From Phytophthora quininea (taxonomy: Eukaryota; Oomycota; Peronosporomycetes; Peronosporales; Peronosporaceae), in NCBI GenBank assembly GCA_011947345.1, contig JAAVTG010000538.1:744001-808000 (forward strand): 64,000 nucleotides of DNA. Direction: 5' to 3'. This document shows positions 21,033 through 31,299 of the stretch, in pieces (within the stretch, counting starts at the first letter, position 1; the number at the start of each line of letters is the position of its first letter). The notes below the pieces were generated by a model. It searched no databases, was not told the origin of the DNA, and saw only the letters and a program-made list of their open reading frames with translations. The position numbers and the translations under genes were made by a program.

Positions 21033-22244
21033 ATGGCCCCTACTGCCAGCACCTCAATGCCCACTGCACCCAAGCTCTTCACTCCGCTTACGCTCGGTGG
21101 CAAGCAGTTCCCGGTGCAGCTCAAGCACCGCGTCGTCATGGCCCCACTCACTCGCCTGCGCACGGGTGACGCCGGCGTGCACTCCACTCCGGGCGTGCTC
21201 TACTACTCGCAACGTGCCACCGATGGCGGCCTGCTGATCACCGAGGCCACCAACATCAGCCCCACGGCGCGAGGCTACTTTGGCGCACCGGGTCTGTTCA
21301 ACCAGGCCCAAATCGACGGGTGGAAGGTCGTCACCACGGCCGTGCACGACAAGGGCGGCAAGATCTTTGCGCAGCTCTGGCACACGGGGCGTGTCAGCCA
21401 CCCGCTCAACCAGCCCGACAACCAGCTACCGGTATCCTCCAGCGACGTCAGCTTTGTCGACGTCAAGCGCCATGGCATCACGCGCTACGCCGTCACGCGC
21501 GAAGGTCGCAAGGACTTCGTGACGCCGCGCGCGCTGGACATCGGCGAAATCCCCAGCATCATCGCTGATTACAAGCAGGCTGCTGAGAACGCCATCGCTG
21601 CGGGGTTTGACGGCGTCGAACTCCACGCTGCTAACGGATATCTGCTCGAACAGTTCCTGTGCGACAGTGCCAACACGCGCACCGACGACTACGGCGGCAG
21701 TCTCGAGAATCGCGCACGACTCACCTTCGACGTACTGGCGGCCGTCCTGTCCATCCTGCCGTCGAGCCAAGTGGCCATCCGACTGTCTCCGTTCAGCGAC
21801 CTCTTCGGCTGCAAAGACTCCAACCCGACCGAGACCTACGGGTACGTCGTCAAGAAGCTCAACGACTACCACTTGGCCTACCTGCACGTCATTGAGCGTC
21901 GTGGGATTCACGCCGATAATAACGGTGTGCCGAAGACCGGTGTCGCGCGTCACTTCCGGGACCTGTACGACGGCGTGCTGATCACGGCCCCCGGCTCCGA
22001 CCGCGAGGCTGCGATGCAGGTCGTCGAGGACGGATCGGCCGACCTGGTGGCGTTCGGACGCTACTTCATCTCGAACCCCGACCTCGTGGAGCGTCTGCGG
22101 TCGGGGACGGAGCTCACTCTGTACGACACCAAGACGTTCTACCTGCAGCCGGGGAACACCGTGGAGGAAGGCTACACGGACTACCCGTTCTACGGCGAAG
22201 AGGACAAGGGCGTTCGCTCGGGGAAGATCGAGTGGGACGAGTAA
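21033..22244 (+). CDS. Old Yellow Enzyme family oxidoreductase, copy 4
   Basis: Intact 403-residue copy with the same motifs as copy 1. It shares with copy 3 a single synonymous change (GGATATCTG instead of GGATACCTG, near residue 203), which groups copies 3 and 4 against 1 and 2 and shows that the two palindromes are not simply one sequence read twice. Confidence 0.91.
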   Translation: MAPTASTSMPTAPKLFTPLTLGGKQFPVQLKHRVVMAPLTRLRTGDAGVHSTPGVLYYSQRATDGGLLITEATNISPTARGYFGAPGLFNQAQIDGWKVVTTAVHDKGGKIFAQLWHTGRVSHPLNQPDNQLPVSSSDVSFVDVKRHGITRYAVTREGRKDFVTPRALDIGEIPSIIADYKQAAENAIAAGFDGVELHAANGYLLEQFLCDSANTRTDDYGGSLENRARLTFDVLAAVLSILPSSQVAIRLSPFSDLFGCKDSNPTETYGYVVKKLNDYHLAYLHVIERRGIHADNNGVPKTGVARHFRDLYDGVLITAPGSDREAAMQVVEDGSADLVAFGRYFISNPDLVERLRSGTELTLYDTKTFYLQPGNTVEEGYTDYPFYGEEDKGVRSGKIEWDE

Positions 22245-22395
22245 GGAGAACTACCAGGCAGGGTGTTTCGATCTGAAGCGGATGTAACGTGAACCCTGAT
22301 AAGTTTACCAAACTGTAAGAGCTCTGAGGTTATGTATTGAAATGATCCCCGTCGGAGCTACGTGTACTGTTCTACCGTCAAACGCGGTATTCATG

Positions 22396-23067
22396 TTAGG
22401 CCGCCAGCACACTGGCAACGAGTAGCACCATTGCCGTGACCGGCGCGGCAAAGCCGCTGCCAGTCGAGCTGGCGCCTGAGGTCGTCGAGACGTCCGAGGT
22501 CGGGGTGTCGTCGTTGACAACGCCGGCGCTGGCGCTGGCGCTCGTGCTAGCACTGCTACCATCATTGGTGTCGGTGATTGTCTTCGTGCTGGATGACGTG
22601 TCCGTTTGCGTCGAGGAGGGCACTTCCGTCGTCTCGTTGGTGGTGGAGTTAGCAGTCTCGGGTGCGGCGGTGGTCGCGGTGGGTGTGGCCGTGGTGGCGG
22701 ATGGTGCCGCCGTGGTGGAGCTCGGAGCCTCGGTCGTCGTCGTGGCCGACCCCGACAGCTGGTCGTCGCAGGCTTCAGCTAGGTTCTCCACGACCTGCTT
22801 GTAGTTCTGTCCGTAGGGGCCGCCGTATTGGCAGTCAGGCAGTGTGTCCACGAGGCTGACGACGGCCTGCTGACAAGTGGAGTCGCAGTGCCACACGCCT
22901 CCGTTCGACAGGTAGGCTGCCCAGCTGGCGCAGTTGGCGTGGAGCGTCTGCACAGCGGCGGAAACCTTCGAGTAGTTGTCGGCTCCGCAAACGTCTGCGT
23001 CGGCATGGCCTTGGAGTGTCATGGTGCAGATCGCAAGGAGAGCGAGCGAGGATCGAGCGGAGACCAT
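22396..23067 (-). CDS. Elicitin-like protein 5 (E28G variant)
   Basis: 223 residues; differs from genes 2-4 by Gly for Glu at residue 28, next to the first domain cysteine. Its upstream region is a mosaic: the ~60 bp next to the ATG are type 1 (as genes 1, 4, 6), while the part beyond the initiator is type 2 (as genes 2 and 3), suggesting crossover or gene conversion in the 5' UTR. It is tail to tail with OYE copy 4. Confidence 0.9.
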   Translation of the reverse strand: MVSARSSLALLAICTMTLQGHADADVCGADNYSKVSAAVQTLHANCASWAAYLSNGGVWHCDSTCQQAVVSLVDTLPDCQYGGPYGQNYKQVVENLAEACDDQLSGSATTTTEAPSSTTAAPSATTATPTATTAAPETANSTTNETTEVPSSTQTDTSSSTKTITDTNDGSSASTSASASAGVVNDDTPTSDVSTTSGASSTGSGFAAPVTAMVLLVASVLAA

Positions 23068-23984
23068 GCTGGAAGACGTGGTGTTGGAGGACTTGGTGGG
23101 GTGTTGCTGGTGCGACGAAATGAATTATGGACTGGTGGGACCTCGTCGTCGGGAACGAGTGAGTTAGCAATCGCGGAGGTGGTTGTCGTGGTAAGTTGCG
23201 TGCTGTTTCGTGGTGATGGTGCTACGACAGCGATGAATCCCGTAGCAAGTGCTTGTGCAGATCGCTTGTTGTATTGATCTTTTGTTGATTCATCTAGCTG
23301 CAACGTGACCGAGTGATCTTGTCGCATTGGCGCTGTTGACGCTCTTGTCGAAAGAAATTAAGCCAAACCAGCTGCGCTGTCTTCCGAGGCCACACAAACT
23401 CACTCGACAAAATGTTGATAAGCTCTGGTCGATCACGTGGATGATGGATGCTTTTGGTGCCTTTCCATTGAGACAACCTGTGCTGCCCCCACAATTGCTG
23501 TTCGTACATGCAGCTGCAGTGTATTGTGCGTTCCACCGAGCACAATCATCAACCTTTCGCCGAGAGCAGAGCAGCAAGACTAAGCGAAAGGCGCTGAGCT
23601 ATTATACTCTAAAACTAAGTGATAATGTGTAGTTAGTCAAATCTTGGGGATAGTTCTGTTCGCGACAAGCATCATCAAACCCGCACCGATATGCATTTAG
23701 GTACGCTGGGCTCCGTACGCTGGGCTCGTACCATCGGTCAACTACGAATGAATCAACCAAAGATCTACATACGCCGCGATTTGACCAATGCAAGCAACAG
23801 GATACCATCGCTCAACAATGCACGTCCATCGGCTCAAGTCGTTACCGGTAGTGTACTCGATTCCCACCTTCTCACCATGGCAATCTCCTTCGTTCCACAA
23901 CGATAAAGCCGTGTCTTCTGTTCATAATTCATTTCGTCGCAACAGCAACACCCCACCAAGTCCCCCAACACCACGTCTTCCAGC
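23068..23984. promoter_or_regulatory. Divergent promoter region between elicitin-like genes 5 and 6
   Basis: 917 bp, a direct copy of 16744-17650 with a few substitutions and about 10 bp of extra sequence next to gene 5. No credible gene. Confidence 0.5.
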
Positions 23985-24656
23985 ATGGTCTCCGCTCGAT
24001 CCTCACTCGCTCTCCTTGCGATCTGCACCATGACACTCCAAGGCCATGCCGACGCAGACGTTTGCGAAGCCGACAACTACTCGAAGGTTTCCACCGCTGT
24101 GCAGACGCTCCACGCCAACTGCGCCAGCTGGGCAGCCTACCTGTCGAACGGAGGCGTGTGGCACTGCGACTCCACTTGTCAGCAGGCCGTCGTCAGCCTC
24201 GTGGACACACTGCCTGACTGCCAATACGGCGGCCCCTACGGACAGAACTACAAGCAGGTCGTGGAGAACCTAGCTGAAGCCTGCGACGACCAGCTGTCGG
24301 GGTCGGCCACGACGACGACCGAGGCTCCGAGCTCCACCACGGCGGCACCATCCGCCACCACGGCCACACCCACCGCGACCACCGCCGCACCCGAGACTGC
24401 TAACTCCACCACCAACGAGACGACGGAAGTGCCCTCCTCGACGCAAACGGACACGTCATCCAGCACGAAGACAATCACCGACACCAATGATGGTAGCAGT
24501 GCTAGCACGAGCGCCAGCGCCAGCGCCGGCGTTGTCAACGACGACACCCCGACCTCGGACGTCTCGACGACCTCAGGCGCCAGCTCGACTGGCAGCGGCT
24601 TTGCCGCTCCGGTCACGGCAATGGTGCTGCTCGTTGCCGGTACGCTAATGCAATAG
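23985..24656 (+). CDS. Elicitin-like protein 6 (A37T, different C-terminus)
   Basis: 223 residues with Thr for Ala at 37 in the elicitin-like domain. The tail is the long Thr/Ser/Ala type, but the last residues change to VAGTLMQ instead of VASVLAA and so resemble the end of gene 1 (VAGALVQ). The switch at about 24610-24640 is the right edge of the amplified block. It ends the cluster; the sequence after the stop is not shared with any other copy. Confidence 0.9.
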   Translation: MVSARSSLALLAICTMTLQGHADADVCEADNYSKVSTAVQTLHANCASWAAYLSNGGVWHCDSTCQQAVVSLVDTLPDCQYGGPYGQNYKQVVENLAEACDDQLSGSATTTTEAPSSTTAAPSATTATPTATTAAPETANSTTNETTEVPSSTQTDTSSSTKTITDTNDGSSASTSASASAGVVNDDTPTSDVSTTSGASSTGSGFAAPVTAMVLLVAGTLMQ

Positions 24657-25170
24657 CCTCCTGGGCGACTGACGTTGCACCAACTCGACTCCACAAGAGG
24701 CAGCAGACTGTTGCTTGACGTACATCCATAACCTTTTTCCATGCATTTGATTCCCGCGTTCTCTCTCCGCTTTTCGTTTATTAGGGCCTGATTACTTTGA
24801 ATGACCGATCTCCGGGCTCATGAAGTAACCGAGCGCTGCTATGAAGGCATCCGAGACGCCCTCTAACACAATGGCCAGGATGGTTGCATTATGCAACAGG
24901 GCTTGACAGCAGTTTGTCTCGGGCAGTAAAATACAGTAACAGTATAACTACTTTAGTATTTCAACATTCTTCTAAATTTTGGGCGGTTTTACCTACTCTT
25001 ACCTCCACTTTAGTATCAAACGCGGCCCAATAGTGCTTTCGATTTACTGCCATCAACGCCGGTGAAATCTCGAAGGCGCCGCTTTTGAGCAACGCACGAC
25101 GCACAAGCACACTGCTGCACGAGTTTCACGGGTTTCCAGGACACGAGGACTCGATTCAAGAGCTTCGATA
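24657..25170. other. Intergenic, nothing recognised
   Basis: No motif-bearing frame, no repeat shared with the rest of the window. It separates the elicitin/OYE cluster from transposon remnants. Confidence 0.5.
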
Positions 25171-25288
25171 GCGGTGTTGGTCGCACGAGTGGCAGCTGAG
25201 TTGACAGAATGGGGAACGCGGCTCACGGAAGAGCATTTCGACAGCATGGTAAGGTCTGCGATCGTGTGCCATTTTCAGCTCTCATTTT

Positions 25289-27310
25289 GTGATTTACCTT
25301 GTCACGAACTGCTTCTGTTGGCCTACCACACACTTCCGCAAGAACTCCAGCACCAGGAAGTGCGCCAGCGTCAAGTGCTTCAACCCGGAGATCGATGCCA
25401 CGGATCCTTGCACGGTTTGCGGACGCGGTGTGCATCACCTGTGCAACAGCGACGTTGCTGACCCCGACGATCTGGCTGTGCGGTACGTGTTCTTCGTGCT
25501 ACTTTAGGCCCCTTCAAACTAATTTACTCGCTTCGTTTTGCATTAGCAGCTATTACAGCGACTAATGCGCCCAGGACTGGGAGCTTGGGAATACGCCCGA
25601 TCCCGGTGCTCCTAACAACAGCCAGTTCTCAAGCGAGGAGCTGTCACAGTCTGCAAGTCAATCCATGATGTCGCAGGAGACTCTGCACACTCCTCGAAGC
25701 CCCTGTGCTTCTGACGTTGCCCCCGTGTCTTTGGGGCTGCAACCTCGTCAGTGTGTCGTCGACAAGTACGGGATTCCTGTCGACGTTTATCACCAGCGTG
25801 GACCGGGAACGAGAGCTAGAATTTGGGATGTCACTCACATCCTTGCAAGCCCGTATGTCAAGGCTGATGGCGCTGAGGCGACGCATATTTGCCTGTTGTG
25901 CGCCAAGGACTTTACTAGTCGGCCTCACGCCGCTCCTGATGCGTGGGAGTTTGCGCTCAAGCGTTGGTGCCACTCAACTAATGCGAAGGAGCACATGGCG
26001 TCACGACATGATGACTGTCCCATTGGCAAGCTCGAAAAGGAGAAGAAACTCGAGCGGACCAAGCGTCAACAAAGCACAGTTGCTTCGACCAAGTCATCAT
26101 CTTGCGATGGGAAACGCACCGCTCCAGACTCGTCGCAGCTTCCAGCTTCAAAACGCCAATGTGTGCTGCAGCAGTTTTGGGGCCCACCTCAACGCGATCT
26201 TAACAACCTTCATCGCTCAATGGCTCATCAGTGATGGCGAATACTGTTTTACGGACAGGTGCATGCTTACTAACCTTTATCGTTGCTGCACACCAGGCCT
26301 GCCATACAACGTAGTCACGACGCCCGCCTTTAAAACACTGGTTAAGTGTGTGGTGTGGAGATATCTCCAAGATCCGTCAACGAACTGTCGCCTCAGATAT
26401 TGGCTGATAAAAGGCGTCGACCAGCAACCGCAACAGTAACGACCACCTTGACGGCATTCTCGTCCCAGCTCGCTGTCCTCGAGCCACAGACACGTTCGAA
26501 TGGGTCGACCCAGCTGAGCATGCGATTGACTACGCATATTTCATTGACGCAAAACGCCAGGTCCCACATCGTATCCGGCTCGGTACAGCGTTCTGCAAGG
26601 AACCGTCGTCAATCGAGACAACTTCACAAAGTCACTCGGACCTGGAGACTCCGAGTCCAACGACGGAGCTCCAGAGTCTTTTCAAACCATTCATGCTCAT
26701 CGATCCACCCACATGCAGCATCAGCCCCGACAGAGCGATCCTAACACATCGCTCGACGAATTGCTTGCCGCCATGGCTCGGGAGGAGCCAGCACTAATCG
26801 ACTCCTCACTTGAGGAGACAGCACCTGAGTACCCACACGAGCAACTACAATCAGAACTGGTGTCGATACTTGCTCAGAAATCGCACGTACTGGCCTTTTA
26901 TACAAACCAGTGTCAAGGTGCCAAGCGGAAGCGATCAGCCACAACGGAAGCCATCCGATGAGCGTCGAAACCATCGACCCGTTCCTCCCGCACCAACCGA
27001 TATATTGAGCAGTGTCCATGGTCAAGGGAAAATAGCCAACACAAGACAATCTTCCGACCAAGCCTGTCACAACGCACTGTACACGATGGCATCGTGGCCG
27101 ACGAATTCCTAGGTAAAGTTCCGTCACAATTCATTGAGCTAACAATGATTTCTTCCCAAGCCACATCCTTCCGGCCGCATCCAGCTATCTTGGTGGGCCT
27201 GTACAATTTTCGATTTGGTGTACCAGGTATTTCCTTGGGACACATGGAGTGCTTCGACAACGCGGCTCGCCGGCGTTGACGCCGTGAAACAACGGTCAAT
27301 ATGAACAATT
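25289..27310 (+). pseudogene. Degenerate hAT-like transposase gene with BED-type zinc finger
   Basis: Several short frames on the plus strand read as pieces of one gene. About 25349-25480 has a Cys/His-rich segment (KCASVKCF...DPCTVCGRGVHHLC) and a GT donor after it. The region 25665-26234 carries a BED-like finger: ICLLCAKDF, then H...H in STNAKEHMASRHD. About 26200-26340 has WLIS...GLPYNVVTTPAFKTLVK, the pattern seen at the start of hAT catalytic regions, apparently across a short intron (donor near 26235, acceptor near 26297). Frames shift after that and later pieces (to ~27310) are too short to name. No terminal repeats were found. The cut-and-paste family assignment is moderate. Confidence 0.5.
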
Positions 27311-27320
27311 CTTAGCGAGC

Positions 27321-29679
27321 GTGAATCTCCCAAAACCGCGCGAGTTGGCATCGATGGTGGAGCTACAGGACAGTCTGGCGCTGGTGACTGCGTTTGCGAA
27401 CACGAACTACAATCAAGTCACGCGAAGATTTCTCTTAACGGCCTGGCAGTTTGCGACTGCTATTCAGGCTCAACGATCGTGGTCAGCGGTGGACGTGGAG
27501 ATATTCGTTTGCTGGCTCGACGACGTACTAGAAGGCTATCGCCGACGCGTGGGAGACTTCGTCAACACCGGGGTAGATTCGCGTTACGTCGCCCAATCCA
27601 GATTCTCGAAGTCGGACCCGGAATACCTAGGTATTCTCAATATGATATCCAACGAACGATATGAAGCACTGCAAGTGGCGCAAGAAAACACACGTTTGTC
27701 CAGCAAGAGACCTCGCTCCGACGATTCAAGTCAAAACCGACATCACCAACAGCAGCGGGGGTGATCATGGGAACCAAAAGCGACCTCATCTACTTCCTGA
27801 CGATGTGTTTCGTGCGTTGCCCCGGCAAGGAACACGCTCAGTATGCCTTCGCTTCCTGTCACAACAATGGTGTCCACCCAAATCCCCAAGACCGTTGCGT
27901 TATCGACAGCTTGGCTCATTTTCAGCCGATCGAACTCGCGGAGTGCGTGTAAATCCATATCATTCAGAAATACGACGGCCTCAAAACCGCGGTTCCATCA
28001 ACTCAAAATTGACTAGGATGCCCCCAAACTCGTTCACCGTATCTATAGCGCTGACCAAGACTGTTCCAGCGTCTTTAGAGACACAGCTGCGGCATCATGA
28101 GCGTCGTCGATACAATGTATTGTTGCATGCATGCAAGAACCACAAGATTGAGTTACCCCGCTCCATCGCAGAATGTGCGTCCGGGGGTACCATCCCCGTT
28201 TACCAGCTTGACCGCGAAATGAAGAAGGCATTGTCAGAACTGGCGCGGGTATCTGGCATGAACCTTCTCGAGTTAGTACATATTTGGAGAAACCAATTCG
28301 AATACGATGAGCGCCCCAACAAGGCCTTAAACGCAGAGTGGGTCTCAATCCTTCTGCGCAGCTACCAGTCCCGCGATCTCGTGGTCAACATAATTTCAAG
28401 TGGCGTTCAGCGTGATTTCTCAGCACATATCGGCAGTTCAACGACATACTAAAACCACAAATCAGCCCGCCAATCTCTCAAAGCATGAAAAAGCGTTCGC
28501 CAAGGCCAAGAGGACGGCACGTACCTGGTAGTGGATTTAGATGGCGCCCGTCAGTGGAATATCCTGCGTTTCAGTCCATTCGGATGCGTGCCGAAGAATG
28601 ACGTCGATCCACGAGGTGAGGCCAGGCGCATCCATGACTTATCATTCTCGTCAATGTCAACAAACGAGATGTCAAACAAAGAAGAAATCCCGCTTGTTAA
28701 ATTATGCTCCGTGGACTTGATCGCAAAGAGAATTGAAGCCCCGCATCACAAGCACCCGAACATGGTCGTCAAGTTGCTCAAAGGTGACGTTCGCAGTGCC
28801 TTTCATCACTTGATGTTGGCTGCATGAATTTCTCGCTGGCTTGCAGGCGCGATAGCCGAAGACAATGCCACAGTCGTCGACCTAGCCCTCCCGTTCGGGT
28901 GGACGGGCTCGCCAGGATATTACGGCATCTTTGGCCAGACAATTTCTCATCTAGTGCGGCAGGAAAGTCCAAGCTCGATGAACCCTTCACCACTCGATGA
29001 CGAACTATTTTTTGGCTTCGAATAAGTGGATGATCATGTTCAAGTTGAAATTGACTGTGGCAATCGGCTGGAGCTAGTGGAAACTACACTACGGCTTGCA
29101 ATGCTGGCACTGCTGGGTCCAAGATCAATTAACGAAGCGAAATTCTCACCGTGGACAACAAAATTTGTCGTCCTTGGACTCGATCGGGACACTCTATCAC
29201 GCGCGATAGGGATGCCCACGGAAAAAATTCTGAAAGCCATACTTCGTATCGAAGAACTCGTGCGAGTCGGTCACGCCACAAAACAGCAACTGTGCAAGCT
29301 ACTGGGAAGCCTACGGCATGTCTGTTCCTGCATTCGTAGCGCAAAACCCTTTTACCAACGGATAGTGACGCAGTGGCGAGTGTCGCCACAGCACGCGCCA
29401 AAGAAGCTATCTCACGGGTCTATGCTGGACCTCCTGTGGTTTCGGTTCATCCTCCTACAAGGGCGACTACGTTCTGTTCCTCTACGATTCTTCGTCGGTC
29501 TTCCGGAGCCGTTGGTTCATCTCTACATGGACGCTAGTGACACCGGGCTCTGCGTTCTACACCCCACCCGCCGATCCTATCTACGGGTCCGGTTCGACGA
29601 CAAAGAACACTCCCCAATTTGCTCCCCAGAGCGTAGAGCAAAGTTTGGCGAGTATAAACAAGGCAGCGCTTTTACCTAG
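27321..29679 (+). pseudogene. Degenerate DIRS-like retroelement: gag-like, reverse transcriptase and RNase H remnants
   Basis: 27321-27764 is a gag-like frame (a Lys/Arg/Gln-rich end after ISNERYEALQ); frames near 27780-27960 carry a CCCH-type finger split by a shift. 28531-28827 begins a reverse transcriptase (SPFGCVPKN, RRIHDLSFS, LLKGDVRSAFHHLML). 28860-29025 continues with LPFGWTGSPGYYG and then a TAA at 29023-29025, directly before the VDDH catalytic box. 29026-29679 goes on through thumb/RNase H-like sequence (LLGSLRHVCSCIRSAKPFYQR, LYMDASDTG). The thumb and the absence of an integrase suggest a tyrosine-recombinase (DIRS-type) element; the recombinase itself is not clearly visible. Inactive because of stops and shifts. 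Confidence 0.55.
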
Positions 29680-30640
29680 GCTTTTCTATCAGGAGGCAAA
29701 CGAATGGTGGGCATGGCTGCTCCACCTGACCGCAAGCCCCGGACCCCCTTCCCGTGCGACAGATGCGGAGCCTGGCCGTGGACTACATCCTGCTGAAGCT
29801 ACGTTGGCAGAGGGCTGTCTGGTGACGACACCATCGGACGCATCAGATCCCTCTCCTAGCAAAGCGTACTCGGCTGTAGTACGGGCTGGAACTTCATCAT
29901 TACCCCTCTAACGGCGGAGCCAATCCCTGGTACATGGCTTCCTCATGAGCGCTTGCGCATTTTGGAGACTCTGCAGAAGAACTGTTCCGCTAGCCTGCCT
30001 TCTACGTTAACCCGCAGCTTCAGACGCTACGTGACGCGGCCCTACAGGAATCGGATGTGTACCCAGGTGAGCTCCTTTGGACGGAGACGCCAACCGAAAC
30101 CTCCGCGCTCCTCGTGTACCTTAAGGGAGAGCTGGAGATCCGCCACCCACCGAACTTTATTTAAGCTACTATGCCGTGTTTGCGTCGGCTCATGGAGGAG
30201 CAACTTCACGCTACGCATGTTGAAATACGCTGGGACCCCAAAGCGACCCCCTCACCAGGAGAAGGCCGCTGGGGCAATGGTAGCCGCAGAAGAAACTGCC
30301 ACCGAGTCCACCAAGGCTGTAGTCGTCGACCGCGGTAGGAGCTCAAAGAACAGTGAAGTGAAGCGTATCGCGCTACATAGACAGACGAAGGTGTCCGGTC
30401 CGGGGCGTCCTGCAGCAGCCCAGATCAAAGAATTAACTCTGCCCTTTGAATCGTTCCGTCAGGCTCGCATCAACGGGTACTATACCGCTTTACAAGACAG
30501 AGATGATGAATCTGATGCAAGCGATAACGACTCTCAAACGGGTAATCAAGAAAACAACGACGAAGCAAGCTACGTGTATCCAAATGGGGACGGCAATGGT
30601 GTCGGTCACCAGTCCGAAAGATTGCTTGGCACCGGTAAGG
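29680..30640 (+). other. 3' tail of the DIRS-like remnant, unassigned
   Basis: A frame (29953-30645) encodes a basic then acidic, low-complexity stretch, with no motif I recognise; frames shift several times around 29700-29950. It ends exactly at the LTR start (30641). It may be the 3' end of the retroelement or an unrelated fragment. Confidence 0.35.
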
Positions 30641-30662
30641 TGTAACGGATACTTAGCAATTA

Positions 30663-30686
30663 CCGTATAACCTATGTCTTAGAGCG
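30663..30686 (+). repeat. Left terminal inverted repeat of the pogo-like element
   Basis: 24 bp, CCGTATAACC...TTAGAGCG, exact inverse of 32984-33007. A partial echo (TTAGAGCGCAC) occurs inside the element near 31194. Confidence 0.9.
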
Positions 30687-31002
30687 CACCCAAGGACCAC
30701 CAAGTTGTGTTGTTGTAGGAAATGCTAAGGAAAGTACAGGTGCAATACAGTGCCAAACATTTCTCAATCCAGCTGTAAATTAACGTCTCTCCCAACCACT
30801 GGCTGCCGCCTCGATGGCCACCGTCAGTGTCGGACTGACGGCGAAAGTCGATTGAGGGGAGCTTACGCTCTAGCAGGGTTGTCGCCTTCGTGGTTAATGC
30901 CCCGTCCGATGCGAAGAGGTACGATGTAGTATCTACTGTTGCGCTGGTGCTGCTTCCCTACTAATAAATGGTTGTTGTGTTGATGAACAGGTCCCCATGC
31001 CT

Positions 31003-31070
31003 ACTGCAGTAGCTCAACGGAAGAGCACCCGACTCCCGGGTAGGTGAAGGTTCGATTCCTTCCTGCAGTG
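31003..31070 (+). tRNA. tRNA-like sequence (probable tRNA pseudogene or SINE head)
   Basis: 68 nt with a perfect 7-bp acceptor stem (ACTGCAG / CTGCAGT), a GCTC/GAGC D-stem, and a perfect GAAGG/CCTTC T-stem closing a TTCGATT loop. The anticodon arm is defective: the best stem ACCCG/CGGGT leaves only a 5-nt loop (ACTCC), as if a few bases were lost, so the anticodon cannot be read with certainty (a CCC-like Gly type is possible). It lies inside the pogo-like transposon, which argues for a pseudogene or a tRNA-derived SINE fragment. Confidence 0.5.
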
Positions 31071-31299
31071 ACGATGACCGCAAGGGCAGGCTAAAGTGCA
31101 GACACCAAGGGTGGAAGAGGCGTTCAAGTGTCGAGACGTTTAAGGGGCGCAAGTGTCGATACCGAGCCGTTGCAGTGGACAGTCGCCCAGATTTAGAGCG
31201 CACAGGTATACACGGTAACACGAAAGGTTTTGCGGTCTTTATTCGTCATCATTGTCTTCCTTTTGCAGCTCCTCGATATCGTTTCTGGGGTCTACCGCT

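Larger units (their letters stand above)
16090..24640. repeat. Giant palindrome B (arms about 3.9 kb, loop 652 bp)
   Basis: Positions pair as x + y = about 40718: elicitin starts 17651/23067, OYE stops 18474/22244. The pairing extends, with ~10 bp of indels, to gene 3 against gene 6 (16743/23985). It overlaps palindrome A over 16.1-18.0 kb, and together they also form a direct tandem with a 6326-bp period (genes 2 to 4, OYE 1 to 3). The right edge is in the last codons of elicitin-like gene 6, at about 24607-24640. Confidence 0.9.

Noticed and set aside
31003..31070. Functional tRNA gene
   Set aside because: The anticodon loop has only five bases with the best stem and the sequence is inside a transposon; kept only as tRNA-like.
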